Below are positions 1 to 15,900 of a stretch of DNA of 64,000 nt, piece after piece; the stretch's first letter is position 1, and the number at the start of each line of letters is the position of its first letter. The notes under the pieces are model-generated. The model saw only the letters and a program-made list of their open reading frames with translations, made no database searches and was not told where the DNA came from. Source of the stretch: Proteromonas lacertae (taxonomy: Eukaryota; Sar; Bigyra; Opalinata; Proteromonadidae). The DNA is taken from the NCBI GenBank assembly GCA_002245135.1, contig NGBS01000304.1, positions 159,685 through 223,684 of the forward strand, given 5' to 3'. Made by a program: the position numbers and the translations under genes.

Positions 1-935
1 AACATATTATACATTATCTCTTTGTATTTTAAACATTTATTTTCATTTTCTTTCTTGTCATTCACATTCTTTTCTTTCAATTCACATATTTCATTCTTTA
101 ATTCTTTCTCTCTATTCATATCTTCTTCTCTCATTTCTTTTAATAATCTATCTTTCTCTTCTCTCATTATAATCATTTCAGCTTTTTCAGTCTTTAATCT
201 TTCATTCTCTTTCTTATATTTATTTAATCGATTATTTATCTCACACTCATTTTCTTCTTCTAATATCTTCTTTTGTTTCTTTAATTTTTCATTTGATACT
301 CTCATTTGCTTTAATTCTTTTTCAAATATTTCATTACTCTTTTCCATCTTCATAGTTAAATTATTTATTTCATTTATATATTTTTCATTTTCATTCGTTT
401 TATCTTTCACTTTATTTATCTCATCTTTTAATAACTCTTCTAATTTATTCAATCTATTCTTCAATTTATTATTCTTATTTTCCATTTCTTTTAATCTATC
501 ATTCAATTTCACATTCTCTTTATTAACATCATTATCTTCATACATTTTTAGTTTTTCTTCTTTTAACTTATTCTCACTATTCAGCTTTCGTAATAATTCA
601 TTAAATTTTTCACTCTTATTCTTATTTTCAACTTTCATCTCTTCCAACATTTTCTCTAATTCATTTACTTTAGCATCATCTTCATTTTCTTCTTTACATT
701 TCAATTTTATGAAGATTTTCGATTTCTTTTCGTAAATTATCATTCTCTTTCATCATTACATTATATTTTTTCATATTCATCATCATCTTGTCTTAATAAT
801 TCACTATTTTCATTTAAATTATTATTCATTTTTAATATATCTTCTTCGTTTCTATCATCATTCTCATTTATTTCACTTAAACCAAGTATATCTCCTTTAT
901 AGATTACATTCTCTTCCACTTTCTCTTCTTTTCTT
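1..935 (-). repeat. Large direct duplication, copy 1 (partner 2495-3435)
   Basis: Positions 1-935 repeat positions 2495-3435 almost base for base (offset 2,494 at the start), differing by a few one-base or short indels such as near 320, 707 and 770. After about 935 the copies diverge while staying recognisably related. The duplicated segment encodes coiled coil of the giant gene. Copy 1 touches the window edge, so further copies may lie outside. Confidence 0.85.
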
Positions 936-3900
936 ATCTTATTTATCTCATCTTCATATTTCAATATTTCTTTATCTAAGTCTTCTATCTCTTTACTCAT
1001 TTCTTTGTTTCTTTTAATAATTTATCTATTTCTTCTTTATATTCACTTTCTTTACTTTCTTTATTTTCACTTGTCTCATTTAATTTATCACAAAGACTAG
1101 AATTCATTCTCATCATTTCAAGTAATCCATTGTCTTTGTTATTCAATTCTTTTTCTAATTCTTTATTTTCTTTGACTTTTTTAGCTAAATCATCTTTTAA
1201 TATCTTTACATCATTATTCAGTTTATCAACTTCTTCATTCAACTTCAACTTTGATTCTTCATTTTCTTTATTTATCTTTCGAATTCTTCTTTTAATGAGT
1301 AGAATTCTTTCATTTTTCATCTTTTTCTTTCAGTTTTTCAGATAGATTTAATAGAATTTCTTTTGATTTATTATTTTTCATTTCTTCTTTATTTCTCATT
1401 TCTTCTATTACATTTCTAATTCTTTTATCTTTTCATCTTTATTATCTACTCTTTCATTAGTATCTTCATTTTCTTCTTCATCTAGGACTATATTACTCTC
1501 ATTATTGTTTTTCATTATTTCTAATTCATTTCGTAATTCTTTTATCTCTTCTATAATTCTTCTTTTTCTTTAATTATTTCCGATAACTTGGATTTATCAG
1601 CATCTATCACTTCTTCTTCATATACTTTATTCTCACATGATTCTACTTTCTCTACTTTCACTTTATTCATCATCTTAAGTTCTTCATTCTCTTCCTCTTT
1701 CTTCATTAACTCTTCTTTCAATTTATACATCTCTTCACTCAATCTTTCATTTTCTTCTTTATTTTTTATATCATTTTTTATATCTATTTCTTTTTTCTTT
1801 AAATACATTAACTCATTCTCTAATTCATTCTTTTCTTTTATTAATTCTTCATTATATAATCTTTCATTCTTATTTTCTTCTTTCAGTTTTTCTATTTCAT
1901 CAATCATATCAACATTTTTATCTCTCATTTCATTCAACTCTTTCTCGATTGATTCTCTCTTATTAAATTCATTTCGAATCAATTCATTATTCTTAACGAT
2001 TCGTAATTTTTTCTTTTTCTTTCATATCATTCATTTCTTTTAATAATAGATTTATCTCTTTCTCATTATCACATTTATCTTCAGATATATCTTCTTTTTT
2101 ATTATTTATATTACACTTTTCGACATCTTCTAACTTTTTACATAATTCAACTATATCATCTCGTAATCTATCATTCTCATGATTTAATCTCATTAATTCA
2201 GTATTTTCTTCTTTTAATTTCTTCTTATTATCTTTTAATTCTTTTTCTAAACGATTATTCTTATTACGAATCTCATTCATCTTATTAACACTTTCTCTTA
2301 TTTCACTTTCTTTTACATTCAAGTTCTTTTTCAATATTTCCATCTCTTTTAATAATCTTTCATTTTCATTCTTTAATAACAATTTTTCTTTTTCTTTTTC
2401 TTTTAATTCGTCAATCTCTTTACTCTTCACTTCTAATTCATTCTTGTAATCTTTCATATCTTTTAACTCATTACTCAATTTCTTATTCTTTTCTAACATA
2501 TTATACATTATCTCTTTGTATTTTAAACATTTATTTTCATTTTCTTTCTTGTCATTCACATTCTTTTCTTTCAATTCACATATTTCATTCTTTAATTCTT
2601 TCTCTCTATTCATATCTTCTTCTCTCATTTCTTTTAATAATCTATCTTTCTCTTCTCTCATTATAATCATTTCAGCTTTTTCAGTCTTTAATCTTTCATT
2701 CTCTTTCTTATATTTATTTAATCGATTATTTATCTCACACTCATTTTCTTCTTCTAATATCTTCTTTTGTTTCTTTAATTTTTCATTTGATACTCTCATT
2801 TGCTTTAATTCTTTTCAAATATTTCATTACTCTTTTCCATCTTCATAGTTAAATTATTTATTTCATTTATATATTTTTCATTTTCATTCGTTTTATCTTT
2901 CACTTTATTTATCTCATCTTTTAATAACTCTTCTAATTTATTCAATCTATTCTTCAATTTATTATTCTTATTTTCCATTTCTTTTAATCTATCATTCAAT
3001 TTCACATTCTCTTTATTAACATCATTATCTTCATACATTTTTAGTTTTTCTTCTTTTAACTTATTCTCACTATTCAGCTTTCGTAATAATTCATTAAATT
3101 TTTCACTCTTATTCTTATTTTCAACTTTCATCTCTTCCAACATTTTCTCTAATTCATTTACTTTAGCATCATCTTCATTTTCTTCTTTACATTTCAATAT
3201 TTTATGAAGATTTTCGATTTCTTTTCGTAAATTATCATTCTCTTTCATCATTACATTATATTTTTCTTCATATTCATCATCATCTTGTCTTAATAATTCA
3301 CTATTTTCATTTAAATTATTATTCATTTTTAATATATCTTCTTCGTTTCTATCATCATTCTCATTTATTTCACTTAAACCAAGTATATCTCCTTTATAGA
3401 TTACATTCTCTTCCACTTTCTCTTCTTTTCTTAGTTTATTCAATTCATTTTCATATTTCAATATTTCATTATGTAATTCCTCATTCTCTTTCTTCAATTC
3501 TTTTAATTTGTTTTTCTTTTCACTACTAAACTGACTAACATTATTCTTTAATTTTTCAAATATATTACTATTTTCTTCAGTACTTTCAATTATCAATGGA
3601 AGATTAACAGAACCTCTTCTTGAGAAAAAATTATTATTATTATTATTAGTTTGTTGTTTCTGTAATTTTACATTTGCTATATCAGTTTTCATCTTTTCTA
3701 TTTCCTTCAAATTGTCTTTATAACTACAAATTAACGAATTAATTATATTATCTTCTTTAGATAACTTATAAATCAAATCAATGACCTCATTACTTGGATT
3801 TGAATGAGATGCGAAATATTCTGAAATATATATAGGTAGTATATTTTCCGACTGAATTATTGGAATTCCAAGTATTTCTATATCATTAGATATGAATTCA

Positions 3901-6900
3901 AAATGATTTCTATGAAGTTGTAAGATTGATGAGATATTCATTTCTGTTTCTTTCATTATTTCATATTGACTTTTAAGCTTTGCTTGTAGTTCATCATTCT
4001 CAGCTTCTAACTTCATCATTTTTTCAATAGATTCATCCAACGCATTAGATAAATATAATACTTGATCACTATCTGCTGTTGATATTAATTCATTTTCACT
4101 GGCAGACAAATGAGATACACTTTCAAAGACTATTATGTCAAAATTTATCAATTCATTTGTTTGAATGGTTTTATTACTTTCATTAGTAATTTGAATATTA
4201 TTAATTTGTGATCTTAAATCATCTATTTCTCTTTCAAATTGATTGTTTTCTTCAATCATTTTTGTTATTCTATTGTTCAATAATTCTTCATTTTTCTCTT
4301 TTTCATTCTTTATTCATTCAATTGATTCTCTAATTCAGTAATTTTCTTTTTATTATCTTCTTCCATTTCTTTTACTTTGGTTGTATATTCATTTTCATTA
4401 TCTTTTAGTATCTTTTCAACATCATTTAATTTTATTACCATATAACTCAAATTCTCCTCAAGATCTTTCTTTTCATTCTTCAAAGCAGAAATAATTATAT
4501 TTTGTTTATCAATTTTTGCTTTATTATAGTCTTTTAATTTATTATATTCAATTTCTCTATCATCTTTTTCTTGGATTAAGTTTTTATTTGTTTCTTTAAT
4601 ACTTTCTAATTCAGTCTTTATACTTCTTATTTTCATTTCATTTTCATCATTAATATCCACTAGCATTTTTGATTTTTCATTCAATTCTTCATTTATATTC
4701 TCCAATTTTGATATTCTACTCATTAGACTATCAACTTTATTCTTCATAAACTCATATTCAACCTTTATATTACACATCTGTTGGTTCAAATCTTCAATAT
4801 ACATTAGACTTTTCTCCTTTTCACATTTAATATATTCAACTTTTTCTTCCATTACTTCAAATGAATTATCTAACTTACTTTCTTCTACCATACTATTATC
4901 ATTACTACAACTTTCTTCAATTTTACTATTATCAAATGATTTTATAAGATTTTTGATTCTTCTATTATCTTTCTTCAATAATGAAATCGAATTGTTTTTC
5001 TTTTCAATCTCATCTTTTGATTCTGAAATAATATACCTAAATTCTGTAATATCTATTGCTAGTTTTTCATTACTATTATTCAGTTCTTCCAATTCACAAT
5101 TTAATTCGTTTATTGTAAACATATTATCGTTTGAAAGAGCTTCAAATTCTTTTTCCATATTTATCTTCTTCTTTTCTAATTCATCTTTAGAGACTTTTAT
5201 TTCTTCTATTTCCTTTGTTAAATTGCTTATTTCTAAATTTTTATTTTCTATTATTTCTTCTTTCTGTTTCAATATAACTTCATCATTACTCTTTATTTCA
5301 TTTTTAATCTTTATTAATTCATACTTTTCATACCTCAATGTGTCTATTTCTTCTTCTTTCATAACTATTTCTTCATTTATTATTTGTAACTCATTTTTAT
5401 TCTTATCTAATAATTCATTTAACTCAATCATTATTCTTTCATTATTATTTATTTCTGTTTCTTTAGATTGTAATATAATGTTAAGGTTATTAATACTTTC
5501 ATTGATTTGTATATTTTCTTCTTCAACTTCTTTCATTCTACCTTCAATTTATTAAATGTCTCTCTCATCATATCATTTTCTTTCTTTACTTGATCTATTT
5601 CATTTGCAAATTTGTATTATTATCACTCAACTTTGTAATTTGATTTTTCAATTCGTTATTTTCAAATTTCAAAATATTATTATATTCCATTAAAGATGTA
5701 ACATCACTTGTTAACTTTTCTATATTTTCACTGAATTCTTTATTACTAATTTCTAATGCTTCTTTATCATTTTTAATTCTCACATAATCATCTTCAATAC
5801 AAGCTTTATCTAAGTATAATTTCGCAAGCTCTTCTTTAATTTCAATTATTTTTTCAGATAATATTTTGAATTATACACTTCATCATCATAGTTTTTGGTT
5901 ATTCTATTTAACACATCATTTTTACAACTAAGTTCATAATTAAGACTAGATATAACTTCATTCAATCTTCGTAATTCATCTTTCAATTTATTTAACTCAT
6001 CTTCATTTATTTCAACTTTTTCTTTTACTTTCATTTCTTCTAATTCAACTTCATTTTTTACATCTTTTACTTTACTCATTTCTTCACTTTCTTTATTCTC
6101 ACTTTCTAACTTATATCGACTTAATTCTTCTTTCAATTCTTCATTCTCTTTCAATAAATCTTCTAATCGATCAGCATCTAACACTTTTATACTTTCTTTA
6201 ACTTCTTCTTTATTACTTTCTTTATCTTTTAGTTCATCATAGTATTTCTTTTCATTCTTTACACTCTCGTTTAATAACATCTCTAATCGATTGTTTTCTT
6301 CATTCAATCTTCGTAATTCATCTTTCAATTTATTTAACTCATCTTCATTTACTTCAACTTTTTCTTTTACTTTCATTTCTTCGAATTCAACTTCATTTTT
6401 TACATCTTTTACTTTACTCATTTCTTCACTTTCTTTATTCTCACTTTCTAACTTATATCGACTTAATTCTTCTTTCAATTCTTCATTCTCTTTCAATAAA
6501 TCTTCTAATCGATCAGCATCTAACACTTTTATACTTTCTTTAACTTCTTCTTTATTATTTTCTTTATCTTTTAGTTCATCATAGTATTTCTTTTCATTCT
6601 TTACACTCTCGTTTAATAACATCTCTAATCGATTGTTTTCTTCATTCAATCTTCGTAATTCATCTTTCAATTTATTTAACTCATCTTCATTTACTTCAAC
6701 TTTTTCTTTTACTTTCATTTCTTCGAATTCAACTTCATTTTTTACATCTTTTACTTTACTCATTTCTTCACTTTCTTTATTCTCACTTTCTAACTTATAT
6801 CGACTTAATTCTTCTTTCAATTCTTCATTCTCTTTCAATAAATCTTCTAATCGATCAGCATCTAACACTTTTATACTTTCTTTAACTTCTTCTTTATTAT

Positions 6901-9900
6901 TTTCTTTATCTTTTAGTTCATCATAGTATTTCTTTTCATTCTTTACACTCTCGTTTAATAACATCTCTAATCGATTGTTTTCTTCATTCAATCTTCGTAA
7001 TTCATCTTTCAATTTATTTAACTCATCTTCATTTACTTCAACTTTTTCTTTTACTTTCATTTCTTCGAATTCAACTTCATTTTTTACATCTTTTACTTTA
7101 CTCATTTCTTCACTTTCTTTATTCTCACTTTCTAACTTATATCGACTTAATTCTTCTTTCAATTCTTCATTCTCTTTCAATAAATCTTCTAAATCGATCA
7201 GCATCTAACACTTTTATACTTTCTTTAACTTCTTCTTTATTATTTTCTTTATCTTTTAGTTCATCATAGTATTTCTTTTCATTCTTTACACTCTCGTTTA
7301 ATAACATCTCTAATCGATTGTTTTCTTCATTCAATCTTCGTAATTCATCTTTCAATTTATTTAACTCATCTTCATTTACTTCAACTTTTTCTTTTACTTT
7401 CATTTCATCAAGTTCTTTCTTCATTCTTCATTTTCTTTCAATACATTACCACTTCTTCTCGAATCTTTTCTATATCTTCTTCACTTTCATATATTTTTCT
7501 TCTATATCTTCATTCATATTCTATCATTTCCAACATTTCTTTGTTTAATCGTAACTCTTCTTCTTCATTCAATTTTCTTTTCTATTTCATTACAAAACCA
7601 AGTTTTTCACTTTTATAGATAAACTATATTATTCTTCTTTATTACTTTGCATTTTCATTTTCTTTAATCTTTCTTTCAATTTTCATTCTCTTTCAATAAT
7701 CTTCTATCGTCAGCATCTAACTTTTTATCTTTCTTTTATTCTTCTTTATTTATTTTCTTTATCTTTTAGTTCATCATAGTATTCTTTTCATTCTTTACAC
7801 TCTCGTTTAATAACATCTCTAATCGATTGTTTTCTTCATTCAATCTTCGTAATTCATCTTTCAATTTATTTAACTCATCTTCATTTACTTCAACTTTTCT
7901 TTTACTTTCATTTCTTCGAATTCAACTTCATTTTTTACATCTTTTACTTTACTCATTTCTTCACTTTCTTTATTCTCACTTTCTAACTTATATCGACTTA
8001 ATTCTTCTTTCAATTCTTCATTCTCTTTCAATAAAATCTTCTAATCGATCAGCATCTAACACTTTTTATACTTTCTTTAACTTCTTCTTTATTATTTTCT
8101 TTATCTTTTAGTTCATCATAGTATTCTTTTCATTCTTTTACACTCTCGTTTAATAACATCTCTAATCGATTGTTTTCTTCATTCAATCTTCGTAATTCAT
8201 CTTTCAATTTATTTAACTCATCTTCATTTACTTCACTTTTTCTTTTACTTTCATTTCTTCGAATTCAACTTCATTTTTTACATCTTTTACTTACTCATTT
8301 CTTCACTTTCTTTATTCTCACTTTCTAACTTATATCGACTTAATTCTTCTTTCAATTCTTCATTCTCTTTCAATAAATCTTCTAATCGATCAGCATCTAA
8401 CACTTTTATACTTTCTTTAACTTCTTCTTTATTATTTTCTTTATCTTTTAGTTCATCATAGTATTTCTTTTCATTTTTACACTCTCGTTTAATAACATCT
8501 CTAATCGATTGTTTTCTTCATTCAATCTTCGTATTCATCTTTCAATTTATTTAACTCATCTTCATTTACTTCAACTTTTTCTACTTTTTTCATCTTTTTT
8601 CTTCATTTTCTTTCAATAACATTACCACTTCTTCTCGAATCTTTCTATATTTCTTCACTTTCATATATTTCTTCTTCTATTCTTCATTCATTCTATCATT
8701 TCAACATTTCTTTGTTTATCTACTTTCTTTCATTCATTCTTCACTTTCTATTTCATTACTCAATTCTTCACTTTATAATCTATTATTCTTCTATTACTTT
8801 GCATTTCATTTCTTAATCTTCTTCAATCTCATTCTCTTTCAATAAATCTTCTAATCGATCAGCATCTAACACTTTTATACTTTCTTTAACTTCTTCTTTA
8901 TTATTTTCTTTATCTTTTAGTTCATCATAGTATTTCTTTTCATTCTTTACACTCTCGTTTAATAACATCTCTAATCGATTGTTTTCTTCATTCAATCTTC
9001 GTAATTCATCTTTCAATTTATTTAACTCATCTTCATTTACTTCAACTTTTTCTTTTACTTTCATTTCTTCGAATTCAACTTCATTTTTTACATCTTTTAC
9101 TTTACTCATTTCTTCACTTTCTTTATTCTCACTTTCTAACTTATATCGACTTAATTCTTCTTTCAATTCTTCATTCTCTTTCAATAAATCTTCTAATCGA
9201 TCAGCATCTAACACTTTTATACTTTCTTTAACTTCTTCTTTATTATTTTCTTTATCTTTTAGTTCATCATAGTATTTCTTTTCATTCTTTACACTCTCGT
9301 TTAATAACATCTCTAATCGATTGTTTTCTTCATTCAATCTTCGTAATTCATCTTTCAATTTATTTAACTCATCTTCATTTACTTCAACTTTTTCTTTTAC
9401 TTTCATTTCTTCGAATTCAACTTCATTTTTTACATCTTTTACTTTACTCATTTCTTCACTTTCTTTATTCTCACTTTCTAACTTATATCGACTTAATTCT
9501 TCTTTCAATTCTTCATTCTCTTTCAATAAATCTTCTAATCGATCAGCATCTAACACTTTTATACTTTCTTTAACTTCTTCTTTATTATTTTCTTTATCTT
9601 TTAGTTCATCATAGTATTTCTTTTCATTCTTTACACTCTCGTTTAATAACATCTCTAATCGATTGTTTTCTTCATTCAATCTTCGTAATTCATCTTTCAA
9701 TTTATTTAACTCATCTTCATTTACTTCAACTTTTTCTTTTACTTTCATTTCTTCGAATTCAACTTCATTTTTTACATCTTTTACTTTACTCATTTCTTCA
9801 CTTTCTTTATTCTCACTTTCTAACTTATATCGACTTAATTCTTCTTTCAATTCTTCATTCTCTTTCAATAAATCTTCTAATCGATCAGCATCTAACACTT

Positions 9901-12900
9901 TTATACTTTCTTTAACTTCTTCTTTATTATTTTCTTTATCTTTTAGTTCATCATAGTATTTCTTTTCATTCTTTACACTCTCGTTTAATAACATCTCTAA
10001 TCGATTGTTTTCTTCATTCAATCTTCGTAATTCATCTTTCAATTTATTTAACTCATCTTCATTTACTTCAACTTTTTCTTTTACTTTCATTTCTTCGAAT
10101 TCAACTTCATTTTTTACATCTTTTACTTTACTCATTTCTTCACTTTCTTTATTCTCACTTTCTAACTTATATCGACTTAATTCTTCTTTCAATTCTTCAT
10201 TCTCTTTCAATAAAATCTTCTAATCGATCAGCATCTAACACTTTTATACTTTCTTTAACTTCTTCTTTATTATTTTCTTTATCTTTTAGTTCATCATAGT
10301 ATTTCTTTTCATTCTTTACACTCTCGTTTAATAACATCTCTAATCGATTGTTTTCTTCATTCAATCTTCGTAATTCATCTTTCAATTTATTTAACTCATC
10401 TTCATTTACTTCAACTTTTTCTTTTACTTTCATTTCTTCGAATTCAACTTCATTTTTTACATCTTTTACTTTACTCATTTCTTCACTTTCTTTATTCTCA
10501 CTTTCTAACTTATATCGACTTAATTCTTCTTTCAATTCTTCATTCTCTTTCAATAAATCTTCTAATCGATCAGCATCTAACACTTTTATACTTTCTTTAA
10601 CTTCTTCTTTATTATTTTCTTTATCTTTTAGTTCATCATAGTATTTCTTTTCATTCTTTACACTCTCGTTTAATAACATCTCTAATCGATTGTTTTCTTC
10701 ATTCAATCTTCGTAATTCATCTTTCAATTTATTTAACTCATCTTCATTTACTTCAACTTTTTCTTTTACTTTCATTTCTTCGAATTCAACTTCATTTTTT
10801 ACATCTTTTACTTTACTCATTTCTTCACTTTCTTTATTCTCACTTTCTAACTTATATCGACTTAATTCTTCTTTCAATTCTTCATTCTCTTTCAATAAAT
10901 CTTCTAATCGATCAGCATCTAACACTTTTATACTTTCTTTAACTTCTTCTTTATTATTTTCTTTATCTTTTAGTTCATCATAGTATTTCTTTTCATTCTT
11001 TACACTCTCGTTTAATAACATCTCTAATCGATTGTTTTCTTCATTCAATCTTCGTAATTCATCTTTCAATTTATTTAACTCATCTTCATTTACTTCAACT
11101 TTTTCTTTTACTTTCATTTCTTCGAATTCAACTTCATTTTTTACATCTTTTACTTTACTCATTTCTTCACTTTCTTTATTCTCACTTTCTAACTTATATC
11201 GACTTAATTCTTCTTTCAATTCTTCATTCTCTTTCAATAAATCTTCTAATCGATCAGCATCTAACACTTTTATACTTTCTTTAACTTCTTCTTTATTATT
11301 TTCTTTATCTTTTAGTTCATCATAGTATTTCTTTTCATTCTTTACACTCTCGTTTAATAACATCTCTAATCGATTGTTTTCTTCATTCAATCTTCGTAAT
11401 TCATCTTTCAATTTATTTAACTCATCTTCATTTACTTCAACTTTTTCTTTTACTTTCATTTCTTCGAATTCAACTTCATTTTTTACATCTTTTACTTTAC
11501 TCATTTCTTCACTTTCTTTATTCTCACTTTCTAACTTATATCGACTTAATTCTTCTTTCAATTCTTCATTCTCTTTCAATAAATCTTCTAATCGATCAGC
11601 ATCTAACACTTTTATACTTTCTTTAACTTCTTCTTTATTATTTTCTTTATCTTTTAGTTCATCATAGTATTTCTTTTCATTCTTTACACTCTCGTTTAAT
11701 AACATCTCTAATCGATTGTTTTCTTCATTCAATCTTCGTAATTCATCTTTCAATTTATTTAACTCATCTTCATTTACTTCAACTTTTTCTTTTACTTTCA
11801 TTTCTTCTAATTCAACTTCATTTTTTACATCTTTTACTTTACTCATTTCTTCACTTTCTTTATTCTCACTTTCTAACTTATATCGACTTAATTCTTCTTT
11901 CAATTCTTCATTCTCTTTCAATAAATCTTCTAATCGATCAGCATCTAACACTTTTATACTTTCTTTAACTTCTTCTTTATTATTTTCTTTATCTTTTAGT
12001 TCATCATAGTATTTCTTTTCATTCTTTACACTCTCGTTTAATAACATCTCTAATCGATTGTTTTCTTCATTCAATCTTCGTAATTCATCTTTCAATTTAT
12101 TTAACTCATCTTCATTTACTTCAACTTTTTCTTTTACTTTCATTTCTTCGAATTCAACTTCATTTTTTACATCTTTTACTTTACTCATTTCTTCACTTTC
12201 TTTATTCTCACTTTCTAACTTATATCGACTTAATTCTTCTTTCAATTCTTCATTCTCTTTCAATAAATCTTCTAATCGATCAGCATCTAACACTTTTATA
12301 CTTTCTTTAACTTCTTCTTTATTATTTTCTTTATCTTTTAGTTCATCATAGTATTTCTTTTCATTCTTTACACTCTCGTTTAATAACATCTCTAATCGAT
12401 TGTTTTCTTCATTCAATCTTCGTAATTCATCTTTCAATTTATTTAACTCATCTTCATTTACTTCAACTTTTTCTTTTACTTTCATTTCTTCGAATTCAAC
12501 TTCATTTTTTACATCTTTTACTTTACTCATTTCTTCACTTTCTTTATTCTCACTTTCTAACTTATATCGACTTAATTCTTCTTTCAATTCTTCATTCTCT
12601 TTCAATAAATCTTCTAATCGATCAGCATCTAACACTTTTATACTTTCTTTAACTTCTTCTTTATTATTTTCTTTATCTTTTAGTTCATCATAGTATTTCT
12701 TTTCATTCTTTACACTCTCGTTTAATAACATCTCTAATCGATTGTTTTCTTCATTCAATCTTCGTAATTCATCTTTCAATTTATTTAACTCATCTTCATT
12801 TACTTCAACTTTTTCTTTTACTTTCATTTCTTCGAATTCAACTTCATTTTTTACATCTTTTACTTTACTCATTTCTTCACTTTCTTTATTCTCACTTTCT

Positions 12901-15900
12901 AACTTATATCGACTTAATTCTTCTTTCAATTCTTCATTCTCTTTCAATAAATCTTCTAATCGATCAGCATCTAACACTTTTATACTTTCTTTAACTTCTT
13001 CTTTATTATTTTCTTTATCTTTTAGTTCATCATAGTATTTCTTTTCATTCTTTACACTCTCGTTTAATAACATCTCTAATCGATTGTTTTCTTCATTCAA
13101 TCTTCGTAATTCATCTTTCAATTTATTTAACTCATCTTCATTTACTTCAACTTTTTCTTTTACTTTCATTTCTTCGAATTCAACTTCATTTTTTACATCT
13201 TTTACTTTACTCATTTCTTCACTTTCTTTATTCTCACTTTCTAACTTATATCGACTTAATTCTTCTTTCAATTCTTCATTCTCTTTCAATAAATCTTCTA
13301 ATCGATCAGCATCTAACACTTTTATACTTTCTTTAACTTCTTCTTTATTATTTTCTTTATCTTTTAGTTCATCATAGTATTTCTTTTCATTCTTTACACT
13401 CTCGTTTAATAACATCTCTAATCGATTGTTTTCTTCATTCAATCTTCGTAATTCATCTTTCAATTTATTTAACTCATCTTCATTTACTTCAACTTTTTCT
13501 TTTACTTTCATTTCATCAAGTTCTTTCTTCATTTCTTCATTTTCTTTCAATAACATTACCACTTCTTCTCGAATCTTTTCTATATCTTCTTCACTTTCAT
13601 ATATTTCTTCTTCTATATCTTCATTCATATTCTCATCATTTCCAAACATTTCTTTGTTTAATCGTAACTCTTCTTCTTCATTCAATTCTTCATTTCTATT
13701 TCATTACACAAACCAAGTTTTTCACTTTTATAGATAACTATATTATTCTTCTTTATTACTTTGGCATTTTCCATTTTCTTTAATCTTTCTTTCAATTCTT
13801 CATTCTCTTTCAATAAATCTTCTAATCGATCAGCATCTAACACTTTTATACTTTCTTTAACTTCTTCTTTATTATTTTCTTTATCTTTTAGTTCATCATA
13901 GTATTTCTTTTCATTCTTTACACTCTCGTTTAATAACATCTCTAATCGATTGTTTTCTTCATTCAATCTTCGTAATTCATCTTTCAATTTATTTAACTCA
14001 TCTTCATTTACTTCAACTTTTTCTTTTACTTTCATTTCTTCGAATTCAACTTCATTTTTTACATCTTTTACTTTACTCATTTCTTCACTTTCTTTATTCT
14101 CACTTTCTAACTTATATCGACTTAATTCTTCTTTCAATTCTTCATTCTCTTTCAATAAATCTTCTAATCGATCAGCATCTAACACTTTTATACTTTCTTT
14201 AACTTCTTCTTTATTATTTTCTTTATCTTTTAGTTCATCATAGTATTTCTTTTCATTCTTTACACTCTCGTTTAATAACATCTCTAATCGATTGTTTTCT
14301 TCATTCAATCTTCGTAATTCATCTTTCAATTTATTTAACTCATCTTCATTTACTTCAACTTTTTCTTTTACTTTCATTTCTTCGAATTCAACTTCATTTT
14401 TTACATCTTTTACTTTACTCATTTCTTCACTTTCTTTATTCTCACTTTCTAACTTATATCGACTTAATTCTTCTTTCAATTCTTCATTCTCTTTCAATAA
14501 ATCTTCTAATCGATCAGCATCTAACACTTTTATACTTTCTTTAACTTCTTCTTTATTATTTTCTTTATCTTTTAGTTCATCATAGTATTTCTTTTCATTC
14601 TTTACACTCTCGTTTAATAACATCTCTAATCGATTGTTTTCTTCATTCAATCTTCGTAATTCATCTTTCAATTTATTTAACTCATCTTCATTTACTTCAA
14701 CTTTTTCTTTTACTTTCATTTCTTCGAATTCAACTTCATTTTTTACATCTTTTACTTTACTCATTTCTTCACTTTCTTTATTCTCACTTTCTAACTTATA
14801 TCGACTTAATTCTTCTTTCAATTCTTCATTCTCTTTCAATAAATCTTCTAATCGATCAGCATCTAACACTTTTATACTTTCTTTAACTTCTTCTTTATTA
14901 TTTTCTTTATCTTTTAGTTCATCATAGTATTTCTTTTCATTCTTTACACTCTCGTTTAATAACATCTCTAATCGATTGTTTTCTTCATTCAATCTTCGTA
15001 ATTCATCTTTCAATTTATTTAACTCATCTTCATTTACTTCAACTTTTTCTTTTACTTTCATTTCTTCGAATTCAACTTCATTTTTTACATCTTTTACTTT
15101 ACTCATTTCTTCACTTTCTTTATTCTCACTTTCTAACTTATATCGACTTAATTCTTCTTTCAATTCTTCATTCTCTTTCAATAAATCTTCTAATCGATCA
15201 GCATCTAACACTTTTATACTTTCTTTAACTTCTTCTTTATTATTTTCTTTATCTTTTAGTTCATCATAGTATTTCTTTTCATTCTTTACACTCTCGTTTA
15301 ATAACATCTCTAATCGATTGTTTTCTTCATTCAATCTTCGTAATTCATCTTTCAATTTATTTAACTCATCTTCATTTACTTCAACTTTTTCTTTTACTTT
15401 CATTTCTTCGAATTCAACTTCATTTTTTACATCTTTTACTTTACTCATTTCTTCACTTTCTTTATTCTCACTTTCTAACTTATATCGACTTAATTCTTCT
15501 TTCAATTCTTCATTCTCTTTCAATAAATCTTCTAATCGATCAGCATCTAACACTTTTATACTTTCTTTAACTTCTTCTTTATTATTTTCTTTATCTTTTA
15601 GTTCATCATAGTATTTCTTTTCATTCTTTACACTCTCGTTTAATAACATCTCTAATCGATTGTTTTCTTCATTCAATCTTCGTAATTCATCTTTCAATTT
15701 ATTTAACTCATCTTCATTTACTTCAACTTTTTCTTTTACTTTCATTTCATCAAGTTCTTTCTTCATTTCTTCATTTTCTTTCAATAACATTACCACTTCT
15801 TCTCGAATCTTTTCTATATCTTCTTCACTTTCATATATTTCTTCTTCTATATCTTCATTCATATTCTCATCATTTCCAAACATTTCTTTGTTTAATCGTA

